Of a DNA stretch of 64,000 nt, positions 14,740 to 24,202 are shown piece by piece. The stretch spans positions 2,859,501-2,923,500 of the forward strand of contig NZ_CP092183.1 in NCBI RefSeq assembly GCF_023499255.1, read 5' to 3'. Below the pieces are notes generated by a model. It saw nothing but the letters and a program-made list of their open reading frames with translations, had not been told where the DNA came from and ran no database searches. The stretch is from Couchioplanes caeruleus (GTDB lineage: Bacteria; Actinomycetota; Actinomycetes; Mycobacteriales; Micromonosporaceae). How positions within the stretch are numbered: the first letter of the stretch is position 1; the number at the start of each line of letters is the position of its first letter. The position numbers and the translations under genes were made by a program.

Positions 14740-14905
14740 CGGGGCCCTGTCCTCGTCCGTGTCACCGTCCTCGTCGTCCGGGGGCGTGTCCGCGTCGTCG
14801 TCCTCAGGGGGCGTGTCCGCGTCGTCGTCCTCCGGGGGCTTGTCATCGGGTTCCTCCGGGGGCTCGTCGTCGTCCCTGCCCGGGAGGTCCTCGCCGGGCT
14901 CGTCC
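14740..14905. repeat. 27-base tandem repeats in the metK-priA spacer
   Basis: The 385-base spacer 14584-14968 contains, besides the terminator, about three degenerate copies of a 27-base unit with a GGGGGCGTGTCCGCGTCG core (about 14778-14850) and flanking TCG/TCC-rich sequence. Read forward in the priA frame it encodes Ser/Gly-rich SSSSGGVSA repeats; read on the reverse strand it encodes acidic PPEDDDADT repeats, also with G/C-rich third positions. Neither reading has a credible start and stop as a separate gene. Confidence 0.7.
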
Positions 14906-14968
14906 GGCGGCCCGGCGGCGGCTGCGCTGTTCGGCGAAAACGTCGTACCCCGGCGCGAGAATGTCCGG

Positions 14969-17245
14969 GTGACGGCGAAGAGCAAGGAACGCGAACCGGC
15001 GGCGGCGCTGCCGGTCGCCCGCGTCTGCGTCGACGTGCCGTTGCCGCACCTCGACCGCCCGTTCGACTACCTGATCGCCGCCGCCGACGACGCGGCCGCG
15101 CAGCCGGGGGTGCGGGTCAAGGTCCGGTTCGCGGGCCAGATGGTCAGCGGCTTCCTGCTCGAGCGGGTGGAGTCGAGCACGCACGCCAAGCTGGCCTTCC
15201 TCGACAAAGTCGTGTCGCCCGAGCGGGTTCTCGACCCGGAGGTCGCCCGGCTCGCCCGGGCCGTGGCGGACCGCTATGCGGGAAACCTCTCCGACGTCCT
15301 GCGGCTGGCCGTGCCGCCCCGGCACGCCCGCGTCGAAGGGCAGGCCACGACCGGCGCGGGGGCCGGGGGAGAGCAACCGGCCGGCGCTGAACCCGTCGGC
15401 GCAGAGCGAAACGCCGAGCCGGGTGGGGACGACCCGGTCGGCGATGAGCGAGTCGGGTCCGGAGCGGCTTCGGCGGTTGCGCCTTCCGGCGAGGGCGGGG
15501 TGGTTACGTCCGCCGATCCGAGCGGGGTGCCGGTGTCCGCCGATCCTGGCGGGGTGCCGGCGTCCCCCGATCCTGGCGGGGTGCCGGTGTCCGCCGAATC
15601 CGGCGGGGTGCCTGCGTCGGCCGGTCCCAGCGGTCCGGTTGCGCTCGCCGGGACCGATGACCTGGGCTCGGTCGGTGCCGGGCGCGGCGGTGAGTTCCTC
15701 TCGGGCTGGGCGGACTACCCGGCCGGGCCCGCGTTCCTGCACGCGCTCTCGGAGGGGCGGCCCGCGCGCGCCGTGTGGTCCGCGTTGCCGGGGGAGGACT
15801 GGCCCGCTCGGATCGCCGAGGCCGCCGCTGCCACCGTACGGGCCGGTAAGGGCGTTGTTGCCGTCGTTGCCGACGCGCGGGACCTGGAGCGGCTCGACCG
15901 GGCGCTGAGCAAAGCGCTCGGGGACGGGCGGCACGTCGCACTCAATGCCGCCGCCGGGCCCTCCGAGCGGTACCGGCGCTTTCTCGCCGCGAGCCGGCAT
16001 CGGGTTCCGGTGGTCGTCGGGACGCGGGCGGCCATGTTCGCGCCCGTCGCCGACGTGGGGCTCGTCGTGATCTGGGACGACGGCGACGACCTGCACGCCG
16101 AGCCGCGCGCGCCCTATCCGCACGCGCGGGATGTGCTGCTCACCCGGGCTCAGCTCGCCGGGTGCGCTGCGCTTGTCGGGGGCTTCGCCCGTACGGGTGA
16201 AGGGCAGTTGCTCCTGGAGACCGGCTGGGCGAAGGAGATCGTGGCGACGCGCGACACGTTGCGGGCGCGCAGCCCGGCGATCGCGCCGACCGGGGACGAT
16301 CCGCAGCTCGCGCGGGACCCGGGGGCGGCGACCGCGCGGCTGCCCAGCCTGGCCTGGCAGGCTGCGCGGCAAGCCCTGCAGGGCGGGGCGCCGGTCCTGG
16401 TCCAGGTGCCGCGCCGTGGCTATCTGCCGTCCGTCGCCTGCGCCGAATGCCGCACTCCCGCCCGCTGCCCGCACTGTGCCGGGCCGCTCGGGCTGGCCGG
16501 GGCACGTTCCGTTCCGACCTGCCATTGGTGCGGGCGCGCCGCCGCGGCGTACGCGTGTCCCGCCTGTGGCGGCCGTCGCCTGCGCGCCTCGGTCACCGGG
16601 GCGCGGCGCACAGCCGAGGAGCTCGGGCGGGCCTTTCCCGGCGTGCCGGTACGCACCTCCGGCCGCGACGAGATCCTCGACACCGTCCCCGGCGACCCGG
16701 CGCTGGTCGTGGCCACGCCCGGCGCCGAGCCGGTCGCCGAGGGCGGGTACGGCGCCGTCCTCCTGCTGGACACGTGGGCCCTGCTGACCCGCGCCGACCT
16801 GCGCGCGGCGGAGGAGACGATGCGCCGCTGGCTGTCCGCGGCCGCACTGGCCCGCCCGGCGCCCGCGGGCGGCCGCGTCGTCGTCGTGGCCGACGGTTCG
16901 CTCGCGCCGGTGCAGGCCCTGCTGCGGTGGGATCCCGGCTGGTTCGCCGCCCGCGAGCTCGCCGAGCGGCGGGAGCTGGGCTTCCCGCCGGCCGCCCGGA
17001 TGGCGAGCCTCACCGGCAAGGCGGAGGCGGTGGCCGAGCTCCTCGACGCCACCCGCCTGCCACCGGGTGCCGAGGTGCTGGGACCGGTGCCGGCCTCGGA
17101 CGACCAGGAACGGATGCTCGTCCGGGTGACTCGGGGCAAGGCGGCGGAGCTGGCCCGGGCGCTGCACGAGGCGGCGGCGGTGCGGAGCGCGAAGAAGGCG
17201 GCGCTGCCGGTCCGCATCCAGGTCGATCCGGCCGAGCTGCTCTGA
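14969..17245 (+). CDS. priA: PriA-like primosomal protein N' (helicase-defective actinobacterial type)
   Basis: 758 residues from GTG 14969, where the 3'-DNA-binding domain begins (VCVDVPLPHLDRPFDYLI). PriA restarts stalled replication forks. The four CxxC pairs of the zinc region are present near residues 490-535 (CAEC, CPHC, CHWC, CPAC). The helicase domain has no GxGKT/S Walker A, and the usual DEEH box is VIWDDGDD, as known for actinobacterial homologues, so unwinding activity is unlikely. Residues about 125-230 are a low-complexity insertion with 9-residue repeats. The frame is open further upstream, across a terminator. Confidence 0.88.
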   Translation: MTAKSKEREPAAALPVARVCVDVPLPHLDRPFDYLIAAADDAAAQPGVRVKVRFAGQMVSGFLLERVESSTHAKLAFLDKVVSPERVLDPEVARLARAVADRYAGNLSDVLRLAVPPRHARVEGQATTGAGAGGEQPAGAEPVGAERNAEPGGDDPVGDERVGSGAASAVAPSGEGGVVTSADPSGVPVSADPGGVPASPDPGGVPVSAESGGVPASAGPSGPVALAGTDDLGSVGAGRGGEFLSGWADYPAGPAFLHALSEGRPARAVWSALPGEDWPARIAEAAAATVRAGKGVVAVVADARDLERLDRALSKALGDGRHVALNAAAGPSERYRRFLAASRHRVPVVVGTRAAMFAPVADVGLVVIWDDGDDLHAEPRAPYPHARDVLLTRAQLAGCAALVGGFARTGEGQLLLETGWAKEIVATRDTLRARSPAIAPTGDDPQLARDPGAATARLPSLAWQAARQALQGGAPVLVQVPRRGYLPSVACAECRTPARCPHCAGPLGLAGARSVPTCHWCGRAAAAYACPACGGRRLRASVTGARRTAEELGRAFPGVPVRTSGRDEILDTVPGDPALVVATPGAEPVAEGGYGAVLLLDTWALLTRADLRAAEETMRRWLSAAALARPAPAGGRVVVVADGSLAPVQALLRWDPGWFAARELAERRELGFPPAARMASLTGKAEAVAELLDATRLPPGAEVLGPVPASDDQERMLVRVTRGKAAELARALHEAAAVRSAKKAALPVRIQVDPAELL
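15512..15633 (+). repeat. 27-base in-frame tandem repeat inside priA
   Basis: About four and a half copies of a 27-base unit encode a nine-residue Pro/Gly motif: ADPSGVPVS, ADPGGVPAS, PDPGGVPVS, AESGGVPAS, then AGPSG. It lies in a disordered linker between the DNA-binding and ATPase-like domains of PriA. Copy number probably varies between strains. Confidence 0.85.
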
Positions 17246-17318
17246 CACTCGAGCGCTCGCCGGAAGCTGACAGTGGTAGTTGATCGACAGGGGGTGGGCG
17301 GGTCAGCACAATGGAGCG

Positions 17319-18527
17319 ATGGATGCCGCCGCCGCCATCTCGACCCTTCTCTCCGCCGGTGCCGGGCGGAACCCGTACCCGGCGTACGAGGCGCTGCGGT
17401 CGTACGGGCCCGTTGTCGCTCACGGCGGGGCGTTCTTCGTCTGCGGGTACGCCGCCGCCGATGCGATCCTGCGTGACCCGGCGATGGTCGCGTACGACTC
17501 GACGCTGCTGGACGCGCAGTGGTCGGACTGGCGGGCGAACCGGGGTGTCGCGCTCTTCGCCGACTCGATGCTGCGGCAGAACCCGCCGAACCACACGCGG
17601 ATGCGCCGGCTCGCGTCCGGGGTGTTCACCGCCCGCCGGGTCGCGCGGCTGCGGGACGTGATCGTCGCCCAGGTCGACGAGGCGCTCGACGAGCTGGCCG
17701 GGCGGGCCGACGGCGGGGTCGTGGACTACATGACGCATCTGGCGTACCCGTTGCCCATCGGGGTGATCTGCGCCCTGCTGGGCGTGCCGACCAGCGATCG
17801 CGGGCAGTTCCGGCGCCTCGCCGAGGCGCTGACCGCGGTGCTCGAGGTGCGGTTCACCGAGGAGCAGGCGGTCGCGGCGCACAGCGCTGCCAAGGAGCTG
17901 GAGGACTACTTCACCTCGCTGATCGAGCTGCGCCGGCGGGAGCCGCGGGACGACCTGGTGACCGCGCTGGCGGCTGCGCACGACGCCGGCGGCGACAAGC
18001 TGACCGCCGACGAGCTGATGGGCAACCTGGCGTTGCTGCTGGTCGCGGGCTTCGAGACCACCACCAACCTGCTCGGCAACGGGCTGCACCTGCTGCTGCA
18101 ACGGCCGCAGCACGCGGCGCGGCTGCGCGAGGATCCGGAGCTGGCCCCGGCCGTCGTGGAGGAGATCCTGCGGTACGACTCGCCCGTGCAGCTCACCGAG
18201 CGGTTCGCGGGGGCGGACGCCGAGGTCGCCGGGGTGCCGGTGCCCGCGGGCAGCGAGCTCATCCTGTTCCTCGGTGCCGCGAACCGGGATCCGCAGCGCT
18301 TCGCCGACCCGGACCGGTTCGACCCGGACCGCCCGGACAACGCTCCGCTGTCGTTCGGCGCGGGCGCGCACTACTGTCTCGGCGCGCCACTGGCCCGGCT
18401 CGAGGCGCGGGTGGCGCTGCCCGCGCTGCTGCGCCGCTTCCCGCGGATCGCCCCGGCGGGCGAGCCGACCCGCCGCGACCGGCTCACGCTGCGGGGATGG
18501 GCGACGCTCCCGGTCGCGCTCGGCTGA
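17319..18527 (+). CDS. Cytochrome P450
   Basis: 402 residues from ATG 17319; a TTG 13 codons upstream is a weaker start. Soluble bacterial P450 with all key motifs: I-helix AGFETTTN near residue 245, ExxR in EEILRYDSP, and heme-ligand Cys in [17 protein letters not shown] near 350. It needs a ferredoxin and reductase, none of which is nearby. The substrate cannot be read from sequence. It is inserted between priA and def, normally near neighbours in actinobacteria, and no biosynthetic genes surround it, so it is probably a stand-alone oxidase. Confidence 0.93.
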   Translation: MDAAAAISTLLSAGAGRNPYPAYEALRSYGPVVAHGGAFFVCGYAAADAILRDPAMVAYDSTLLDAQWSDWRANRGVALFADSMLRQNPPNHTRMRRLASGVFTARRVARLRDVIVAQVDEALDELAGRADGGVVDYMTHLAYPLPIGVICALLGVPTSDRGQFRRLAEALTAVLEVRFTEEQAVAAHSAAKELEDYFTSLIELRRREPRDDLVTALAAAHDAGGDKLTADELMGNLALLLVAGFETTTNLLGNGLHLLLQRPQHAARLREDPELAPAVVEEILRYDSPVQLTERFAGADAEVAGVPVPAGSELILFLGAANRDPQRFADPDRFDPDRPDNAPLSFGAGAHYCLGAPLARLEARVALPALLRRFPRIAPAGEPTRRDRLTLRGWATLPVALG

Positions 18528-18890
18528 ACCCGCCGGCCCGCCCAGCGGGGCCCGGCCCCACCAGCAGAGCCCGCGCGGTGAGGCGTGCCCGGCAAGGCCG
18601 CGCCTGCCTGGCAAGGCCGCGCCCACCCAGCGGGCCCGGCCCACCCAGCGGACCGGCTCGGCCAGCGGGCCCGGCCCGGCGAGCAGGGCCCGGCCCGGTG
18701 ATGAGATCGGCCGGCGATGAGGCCGGCCGGCGGCTGCGGCCGCGCCCCGCGACGGGGATCGGCCCCGCGGACGCGTCCCGGCCCGGGGGGAGGGCCGGTC
18801 CGGCCGCCGGTGAGGCTCGCTGCAGCCGGTCCTGCCAGCTCCGTAGACTGCAAGGGTGTCCCACCGTACGGCGATCAGGAGTGGCATCGC
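18528..18890. other. Repeat-rich GC intergenic stretch P450-def
   Basis: 363 bases with no convincing gene. 18540-18730 is a mosaic of short recurring words (CCCAGCGGGCCCGGCCC, GGCAAGGCCGCGCC, GAGCAGGGCCCGGCC) able to form many alternative GC hairpins. All frames through it are low-complexity. The def promoter lies at its right end. Confidence 0.6.
18844..18849 (+). promoter_or_regulatory. Candidate -10 element (TAGACT) for def-fmt-rsmB
   Basis: A GTAGACTG sequence 42 bases before the def GTG matches the actinobacterial TAnnnT -10. The same G-TAGACT word occurs before infC and pheS. No good -35 is visible at 17 bases, which is common in this phylum. Confidence 0.45.
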
Positions 18891-19448
18891 GTGACCGTTC
18901 AGCCCATCCGTCTGTTCGGCGACCCGGTGCTGCGTACGCAGGCCGACCCGGTCACCGACTTCGACAAGGAACTGCGCGCCCTCGTGCGGGACCTCACCGA
19001 CACCATGCTCGACGAGTCCGGGGCCGGGCTGGCCGCCCCGCAGCTGGGTGTGGGCCTGCGGGTGTTCACGTTCAACGTCGACGACGTGGTGGGGCACATC
19101 GTCAACCCGGTGCTGAGTTTCCCCGACGCGGAGGAGCAGGACGGGCCGGAGGGCTGCCTGTCGATCCCCGGCGTCTACGTGGACACGAAGCGACGGCAGA
19201 ACGTCGTCGCGGAGGGCCTCAACGAGTACGGCGACCCGATCAAGCTCGTCGGCACCGGCCTGATGGCGCGCTGTGTGCAGCACGAGACCGACCACCTGGA
19301 CGGCGTGCTGTTCCTGGACCGGCTCGACGCCGCCGCCCGCAAGGACGCGATGAAGCAGATCCGCGCCGCCGAGTGGTACGACGCCGGGAAGCCGCCGGTG
19401 GTCAAGACCAGCCCGCACGGCAGCGGCCTCTTCGGCCTGGGGCGGTGA
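18891..19448 (+). CDS. def: Peptide deformylase
   Basis: 185 residues from GTG 18891, preceded by CAGGAG. It removes the formyl group from nascent N-terminal methionine. All three conserved motifs are present: [10 protein letters not shown] near residue 44, EGCLSIPG with the metal-binding Cys near 87, and QHETDHLDG with the HExxH metal site near 130. It is followed four bases later by fmt, the enzyme that adds the formyl group, so attachment and removal are encoded together. Confidence 0.96.
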   Translation: MTVQPIRLFGDPVLRTQADPVTDFDKELRALVRDLTDTMLDESGAGLAAPQLGVGLRVFTFNVDDVVGHIVNPVLSFPDAEEQDGPEGCLSIPGVYVDTKRRQNVVAEGLNEYGDPIKLVGTGLMARCVQHETDHLDGVLFLDRLDAAARKDAMKQIRAAEWYDAGKPPVVKTSPHGSGLFGLGR

Positions 19449-19452
19449 CCGG

Positions 19453-20379
19453 GTGCGCCTGATCTTCGCCGGTACGCCGGAAGTCACCCTCCCGTCCCTC
19501 GACGCGATCGCGGCGTCCTCCCATGAGCTCGTCGCCGTGGTGACCCGCCCGGACGCCCCGGCCGGCCGTGGCCGCCGGCTGGTCCGGTCGCCCGCCGGTG
19601 CCTGGGCCGACGAGCGTGGCATCGAGGTGCTCGCCCCGCAGCGCCCGCGGGAGCCGGAGTTCCAGGAGCGGCTGCGCCAGCTCGCGCCGGACTGCGTGCC
19701 CGTGGTCGCGTACGGTGCGCTCGTGCCGCCGTCGGCGCTGGAAATTCCCGAGCACGGCTGGGTGAACCTGCACTTCTCGCTGCTGCCCGCCTGGCGGGGC
19801 GCGGCGCCCGTGCAGCACGCCGTCCTGCACGGTGACGAGGTGACCGGCGCCAGCGTGTTCGAGCTGGAGGCCGGCATGGACACCGGCCCGGTGTACGGCA
19901 CGCTCACCGAACGCATCCGTCCCGACGACACGGCGGGTGACCTGCTGGGCCGGCTCGCCACCGAGGGTGCCGGGCTGCTCGTGGCGGTCCTCGACGCGAT
20001 CGAGGCGGGCACCGCGCGGGCCCACCCGCAGCCGGCCGACGGCGTCTCGACAGCGCCCAAGATCACGGTGGAGGACGCCCGCATCCGCTGGTCCGATCCG
20101 GCGTTCGCGGTGGACCGGCGCATCCGCGCCTGCACGCCCGCCCCCGGCGCCTGGACCACTCTGCGCGACGAGCGGGTCAAGCTGGGCCCGGTCCGGCCGG
20201 TGGCCAACGCCGAGCCGCTCAAGCCCGGCGAGCTGCTGGTCGAACGCACCCGCGTGCTGGCCGGCACCGCGACGACCCCGGTGATCCTCGGCGAGGTCCG
20301 GGCCGCCGGCAAGAAGCCCATGTCCGCGAGCGACTGGGCCCGTGGCCTGCGCATCAACCCGGGAGAGCAACTCCAGTGA
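19453..20379 (+). CDS. fmt: Methionyl-tRNA formyltransferase
   Basis: 308 residues from GTG. It formylates initiator Met-tRNA using 10-formyl-tetrahydrofolate. The N-terminal Rossmann domain carries [12 protein letters not shown] at the start and the catalytic [15 protein letters not shown] near residue 107; the C-terminal domain begins near 205 with APKIT. It starts four bases after def and overlaps rsmB by GTGA, so def-fmt-rsmB is one translation-related operon. Confidence 0.96.
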   Translation: MRLIFAGTPEVTLPSLDAIAASSHELVAVVTRPDAPAGRGRRLVRSPAGAWADERGIEVLAPQRPREPEFQERLRQLAPDCVPVVAYGALVPPSALEIPEHGWVNLHFSLLPAWRGAAPVQHAVLHGDEVTGASVFELEAGMDTGPVYGTLTERIRPDDTAGDLLGRLATEGAGLLVAVLDAIEAGTARAHPQPADGVSTAPKITVEDARIRWSDPAFAVDRRIRACTPAPGAWTTLRDERVKLGPVRPVANAEPLKPGELLVERTRVLAGTATTPVILGEVRAAGKKPMSASDWARGLRINPGEQLQ

Positions 20380-22034
20380 GTGCCGAGGACCGTCCGGACA
20401 ACAACGAGCGGCCGCCGGGCAGCGCGGATCGCACCGACCGTCCGGACAACAGCGCGCAGCGCCCGGCGAGCAGCGAGCACCGCGCCGGCCGTCCGGACAG
20501 CGAGCGGCCCCCAGCGGGCGGTGAGCACCGCGCAGACAGGGGGACGGACACCAGGGCGCACCGCGCGGATCGTCCGCACAACTCCGGTCGGCCGCGGCGC
20601 CCCGGCGGGCCCGGCTACGACCGGACGCAGAGCCGCGATGCCCGTTCCGGTCGCGCGCCGCGGGGCGGTCGGCCGCCGTCCGACCCGGCGCGGCAGGCGG
20701 CGTACGAGGCGATCGCGGCGGTGCATCGCGATGACGCGTACGCGAATCTCGTGTTGCCCGACATCCTGCGCGGCATGGGGCTGCACGGGCGGGACGCGGC
20801 GTTCGCCACCGAGCTCACGTACGGAACCCTGCGCGCGGTCGGCGCCCTCGACCGGATCATCGCCGAGGCGGCCGGGCGTGAGGTGTCGCGCATCGACCCG
20901 CCGGCCCGGGACGCGCTGCGGCTGGGGGCGTACCAGCTGCTCTTCACCAGGGTGCCCGCCCACGCCGCGGTGAACCAGACCGTGGACCTGGTCCGGTCGG
21001 TCGCGCCCGGCGCGGCCGGCTTCGCGAACGCGGTCATGCGCGGCATCTCCGAGACCAGCCTCGACGACTGGCTGGCCCGGGTGGCGCCGGACTACGAGCA
21101 GGACCCGATCGGCAACCTCGCCGTCGTGCACAACCATCCCGAGTGGATCATCCGGTCGTTCGCGGAGTCGCTCGGCGGCGACCTGGAGGACACCGCGCGC
21201 CTGCTCATCGAGGACAACCAGCCGCCGGTCGTGCACCTGTGCGCCCGCCCCGGCCGCGCCGACGCCGTGGACCTGGCGGACGAGGTGGGCGGGGTGCCGG
21301 GCGCGTTCTCGCCGTACGCGGTCTATCTCAACGGCGGCGCCCCCGGCGACCTCGCGGCCATCCGCGACGGCCGCGCCCACGTCCAGGACGAGGGTTCGCA
21401 GCTGGTGGCGGCGGCCCTGGTGGCGGCGCCGCTCGAGGGCCGCGACACCCGCTGGCTGGACCTGTGCGCGGGCCCCGGCGGCAAGACCGGCTTGCTGGGC
21501 TCGATCGCCGCGCAGCGCGGCGCCGACGTCACCGCGGTGGAGGTCGCCGACCACCGGGCCCGGCTGGTCGAACAGGCCACGGTCGGGCTGCCGGTCACCG
21601 TCCTGCCGACGGACGGGCGTACGGTGGGCCGCGATCCCGACCTGCCCGAGGAGTCGTTCGACCGGGTCCTGGTCGACGCGCCGTGCACGGGCCTCGGTGC
21701 GCTGCGCCGGCGCCCGGAGGCCCGCTGGCGCCGCCAACCGGCCGACCTGCCGCCGCTGACCCGCCTGCAGCGCGAGCTGCTCGTCGCGGCCCTGCGCGCG
21801 GTACGCCCCGGCGGCGTGGTCGCGTACGTGACGTGCTCCCCGCACATGGTGGAGACCCAGGTGACGGTGTCGGAGGGCTCCCGCCGCAGCGGCGTCGAGG
21901 TGGACTTCGTGGACGCCCGGCCGCTGCTGCCGCCCGGCATGCCGAAGATCGGGCCGGGGCCGACGGTGCAGCTGTGGCCGCACCGGCACGGCACGGACGC
22001 GATGTTCCTGGCGGTCCTGCGCCGCACCAGCTGA
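20376..22034 (+). CDS. rsmB: 16S rRNA (cytosine-967-C5)-methyltransferase, with disordered N-terminal extension
   Basis: 552 residues, about 100 more than usual. The GTG overlaps the fmt stop. Residues 1-108 are a low-complexity, charged region rich in Asp, Arg, Pro and Asn with recurring DRPDN words; then comes a NusB-like RNA-binding domain (ARQAAYEAI onward) and a Rossmann methyltransferase domain. SAM motif [12 protein letters not shown] is near residue 367, with catalytic Cys in [16 protein letters not shown] and in VTCSPH. It methylates C967 of 16S rRNA. The extension may bind RNA; that is a guess from charge. Confidence 0.93.
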   Translation: MSAEDRPDNNERPPGSADRTDRPDNSAQRPASSEHRAGRPDSERPPAGGEHRADRGTDTRAHRADRPHNSGRPRRPGGPGYDRTQSRDARSGRAPRGGRPPSDPARQAAYEAIAAVHRDDAYANLVLPDILRGMGLHGRDAAFATELTYGTLRAVGALDRIIAEAAGREVSRIDPPARDALRLGAYQLLFTRVPAHAAVNQTVDLVRSVAPGAAGFANAVMRGISETSLDDWLARVAPDYEQDPIGNLAVVHNHPEWIIRSFAESLGGDLEDTARLLIEDNQPPVVHLCARPGRADAVDLADEVGGVPGAFSPYAVYLNGGAPGDLAAIRDGRAHVQDEGSQLVAAALVAAPLEGRDTRWLDLCAGPGGKTGLLGSIAAQRGADVTAVEVADHRARLVEQATVGLPVTVLPTDGRTVGRDPDLPEESFDRVLVDAPCTGLGALRRRPEARWRRQPADLPPLTRLQRELLVAALRAVRPGGVVAYVTCSPHMVETQVTVSEGSRRSGVEVDFVDARPLLPPGMPKIGPGPTVQLWPHRHGTDAMFLAVLRRTS

Positions 22035-22312
22035 GCGGGTCGGGACGGTCCGCCCCGCTCAAGCCACTGCGCGGCTTGAGCCCGCAGGCCCGGGGCGGCC
22101 TGCGCGGCTTGGGCCAGGAGGCTCATGGCCGGTCCGTGCCGCACCGGCTGAGCGGGTCCCGGCGTACGGCAGCTTGTGCCGAATGCGGCGTACCCGGCAT
22201 ATCGCGTCCATGCCAGGTCGGCGGGTCGTCGCGACGCAGCGACCGGCCCGCCTGTCGATATCACGCTTAAATGTTCACGTTTTGGGTCGACAAACCCTGG
22301 TATTGATGACGG
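22035..22312. other. Intergenic spacer with probable sulfotransferase promoter
   Basis: 278 bases. The left half is GC-rich with two copies of a TGCGCGGCTTGAG/GGGC word (about 22069-22110). The right end (22260-22312) is markedly AT-rich for this genome (CGCTTAAATGTTCACGTTTTGGG) and most likely holds the promoter of the downstream gene. No gene seen. Confidence 0.5.
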
Positions 22313-22939
22313 ATGGATGTCATCGGAGCGGGATTCGGTCGGACCGGCACTCTCAGCCTCAAGAACGCCGTCGAGCGGCTCGGCTTCGGGCCGTGCATGC
22401 ACATGACGTCGATGTTCGAAGCGCCGGAGCGCGCCGGGCTGTTCATGCGGGCCGTCGAGGGGGATCCCGCCGCGCTGGCCGCCGCGATGGCCGGCTTCCG
22501 GTCCACCGTGGACTGGCCGGGCGCGTATTTCTGGCGGCAGCTGACGGCCGACCACCCGGACGCCAAGGTGATCCTGACCGTGCGAGAGCCGGGCGCGTGG
22601 TACGAGAGCGCCCGGAAGACGATCTTCCAGGCGGCGACCGTCGCCCGGCAGGGTGGCGCCACGCCCGCCGGCGCGGTGGTCGACATGATCGACGCGCTGG
22701 TCTGGCAGGGCACGTTCGGCGGCGGCTTCGCCGACCGCGAGCGGGCGATCCGGATCTTCGAGGAGCACAACGCCGCCGTACGCCGCGAGGTGCCCGCGCA
22801 CCGGCTCCTCGAGTTCCAGGTGAGTCAGGGCTGGGAGCCGCTCTGCGCCTTCCTCGGCGTGCCGGTCCCGGAGGAGCCGTTCCCGCGCACCAACGACAGC
22901 GCGGAGTTCCAGGCCCGGATCGAGGCCGCACGCGGCTGA
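22313..22939 (+). CDS. Sulfotransferase family protein
   Basis: 208 residues. The N-terminal GAGFGRTGTLSLKNA is the 5'-phosphosulfate-binding loop of PAPS-dependent sulfotransferases, and VREPGAWYESARKT near residue 85 fits the 3'-phosphate-binding region. The pattern, including MHMTSMFE and a C-terminal FLGVPVPEEPFPRTN, resembles the Sulfotransferase_4 family. The acceptor is unknown. It stands alone after an AT-rich promoter region. Some members of this family have no shown activity, so the reaction is inferred only from the family. Confidence 0.82.
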   Translation: MDVIGAGFGRTGTLSLKNAVERLGFGPCMHMTSMFEAPERAGLFMRAVEGDPAALAAAMAGFRSTVDWPGAYFWRQLTADHPDAKVILTVREPGAWYESARKTIFQAATVARQGGATPAGAVVDMIDALVWQGTFGGGFADRERAIRIFEEHNAAVRREVPAHRLLEFQVSQGWEPLCAFLGVPVPEEPFPRTNDSAEFQARIEAARG

Positions 22940-22980
22940 CCCACGACGTCCGGCAGCCGGAACAGCGGCCGGCCCGCCGA

Positions 22981-23126
22981 GGGAGAGCGCCGGCCTGCTC
23001 CGGGGGAGAGCGCCGTCCTGCGCCGGGGGAGAGCGCCGTCCTGCGCCGGGGGAGAGCGCCGTCCTGCGCCGGGGGAGAGCGCCGTCCTGCGCCGGGGGAG
23101 AGCGCCGGCCTGCGCCGGGGGAAAGC
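22981..23126. repeat. 23-base tandem repeat array
   Basis: About six copies of a 23-base unit (GGAGAGCGCCGTCCTGCGCCGGG) run head to tail; the central four are identical or nearly so and the outer ones carry C/T and G/T changes. A degenerate seventh copy follows. The 330-base stretch 22940-23269 between the convergent sulfotransferase and lipoprotein genes has nothing else recognisable. It could form hairpins or serve as a protein-binding array; a 23-base unit does not preserve a reading frame, so it is not coding. Confidence 0.85.
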
Positions 23127-23269
23127 GCGGGTCCGCCCCGCAGGAAAGGGGCTGGACCGCCCGAGGAAGAGCGGCGGCCCGCGGAGCAAAGGGGCCGGCC
23201 GGCCCGCAGGGAAGCGGTCGGCCGGCGGGCGCAGAAGGCCGGCGGCCGGGCGGACAGGAGAAAGGGCGG

Positions 23270-24136
23270 TCAGTCGACGGGCAGGACGTCCGGTCCGGCG
23301 TTCTTCAACGACCGCGTCAGCGTGCGCTCCGCGAAGTAGATGAAGCAGCGCACCCGCCGCTCACCCGCCAGCCACTCCGTGCGCGTCGGGTTGTAGGAGA
23401 TCCAGCCGCTGCGATACTGCATGTCCGGATCGTCCGGCAGATCGGCGAAGCGGGCGATCACGCTGCGGCAGCCCGCCGCGCTGCGGGCCGTGCCGGCTTC
23501 GAGCTCCGCGTACGACGTGTCCGGCGCCTGCCAGAGGCCGGCGAACTCGGCGCGGTGCCTGCTGGTGCAGCGTACGGGCTTCATCTCGGTGACCGTCTCG
23601 CCCTTGACCGACGGGGCGAAGCAGCCCAGCCGCAGCGGGGACGGGCCGGTGAGTTCCCCCTTGAGGGTTTCCGCGCGGCCGCTCTGGCCGTACCCGTCGA
23701 GATCCGACTGGGTGACGTCGCAGCGGAACCAGCGCGCGCCGCCGGACCAGGCGTGGCGGGTCGGCCACACCACGTGGACCGCGAGGCGGGCGGCTCGCCA
23801 CTGGCCGCCCAGGAAGGCCACCGCCTCGTCCGCGCATTCGCGGTAGGCCGCCTTCGCCCCGGCCGTGCCCGCGGCCGGTGGCACGTCGGCGTCGGCGGCG
23901 GTGCCGACCGCGTACGTCTCGCTGACGTGCACCTGGTCGCAGGAGAGCGGGCGGTAGTCGGCGGCCGTCTCGGTCTGGGTGAGGCTCGCGTGGCAGAAGC
24001 CCGGCTGCGGGCGGAACGGCGCGGGCGCCGACGGCAGCGCCCAGCCGTCGGTCAGGTCGCCGTCGGTGCCGTCCGGGGGCGCGGCCGTGCAGCCGGCGGC
24101 GAGAAACACCACCAGCAGGTACGCGAACCGCCGCAT
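23270..24136 (-). CDS. Septum-formation-family lipoprotein (hypothetical)
   Basis: 288 residues. A type II signal peptide (MRRFAYLLVVFLAAGC, lipobox Cys 16) predicts attachment to the outer face of the membrane. The mature part has two weakly similar halves, each with a Cys followed by an H-x-x-E/F pattern (CDQVHVSETYAVG and CTSRHRAEFAGLW) and further paired Cys, as in the actinobacterial septum-formation family. Function is unknown. RBS GGGAGG precedes the ATG. It is divergent from rpe; a GATACT -10 candidate at 24163-24168 on the reverse strand lies close to the rpe promoter. Confidence 0.75.
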   Translation of the reverse strand: MRRFAYLLVVFLAAGCTAAPPDGTDGDLTDGWALPSAPAPFRPQPGFCHASLTQTETAADYRPLSCDQVHVSETYAVGTAADADVPPAAGTAGAKAAYRECADEAVAFLGGQWRAARLAVHVVWPTRHAWSGGARWFRCDVTQSDLDGYGQSGRAETLKGELTGPSPLRLGCFAPSVKGETVTEMKPVRCTSRHRAEFAGLWQAPDTSYAELEAGTARSAAGCRSVIARFADLPDDPDMQYRSGWISYNPTRTEWLAGERRVRCFIYFAERTLTRSLKNAGPDVLPVD

Positions 24137-24190
24137 GCCAGCCTCCCCGGGAGAACTCCATGAGTATCCCGGCCCCCGTACGTGAGGCCA

Positions 24191-24196
24191 TACACT
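24191..24196 (+). promoter_or_regulatory. Candidate -10 element of rpe, implying leaderless mRNA
   Basis: TACACT lies seven bases before the GTG at 24203, so transcription would start at or next to that codon. This spacing decided the chosen rpe start over the GTG at 24182. Confidence 0.5.
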
Positions 24197-24202
24197 TCAC
24201 CG

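Noticed and set aside
13348..14985. Reverse-strand frame encoding acidic DDDADTPPE repeats upstream of priA
   Set aside because: Codon bias looks coding over 14700-14985 only; it then runs antisense through metK with no plausible stop, so I list it only as a repeat.
17010..21989. A 1659-codon reverse-strand open frame through priA, P450, def, fmt and rsmB
   Set aside because: It is antisense to well-supported genes; such frames arise from G/C-rich third positions. Its protein is Arg/Pro/Ala low-complexity with no family motif.
22977..23130. CRISPR array at the 23-base repeats
   Set aside because: Units are directly adjacent with no unique spacers and no cas gene nearby.
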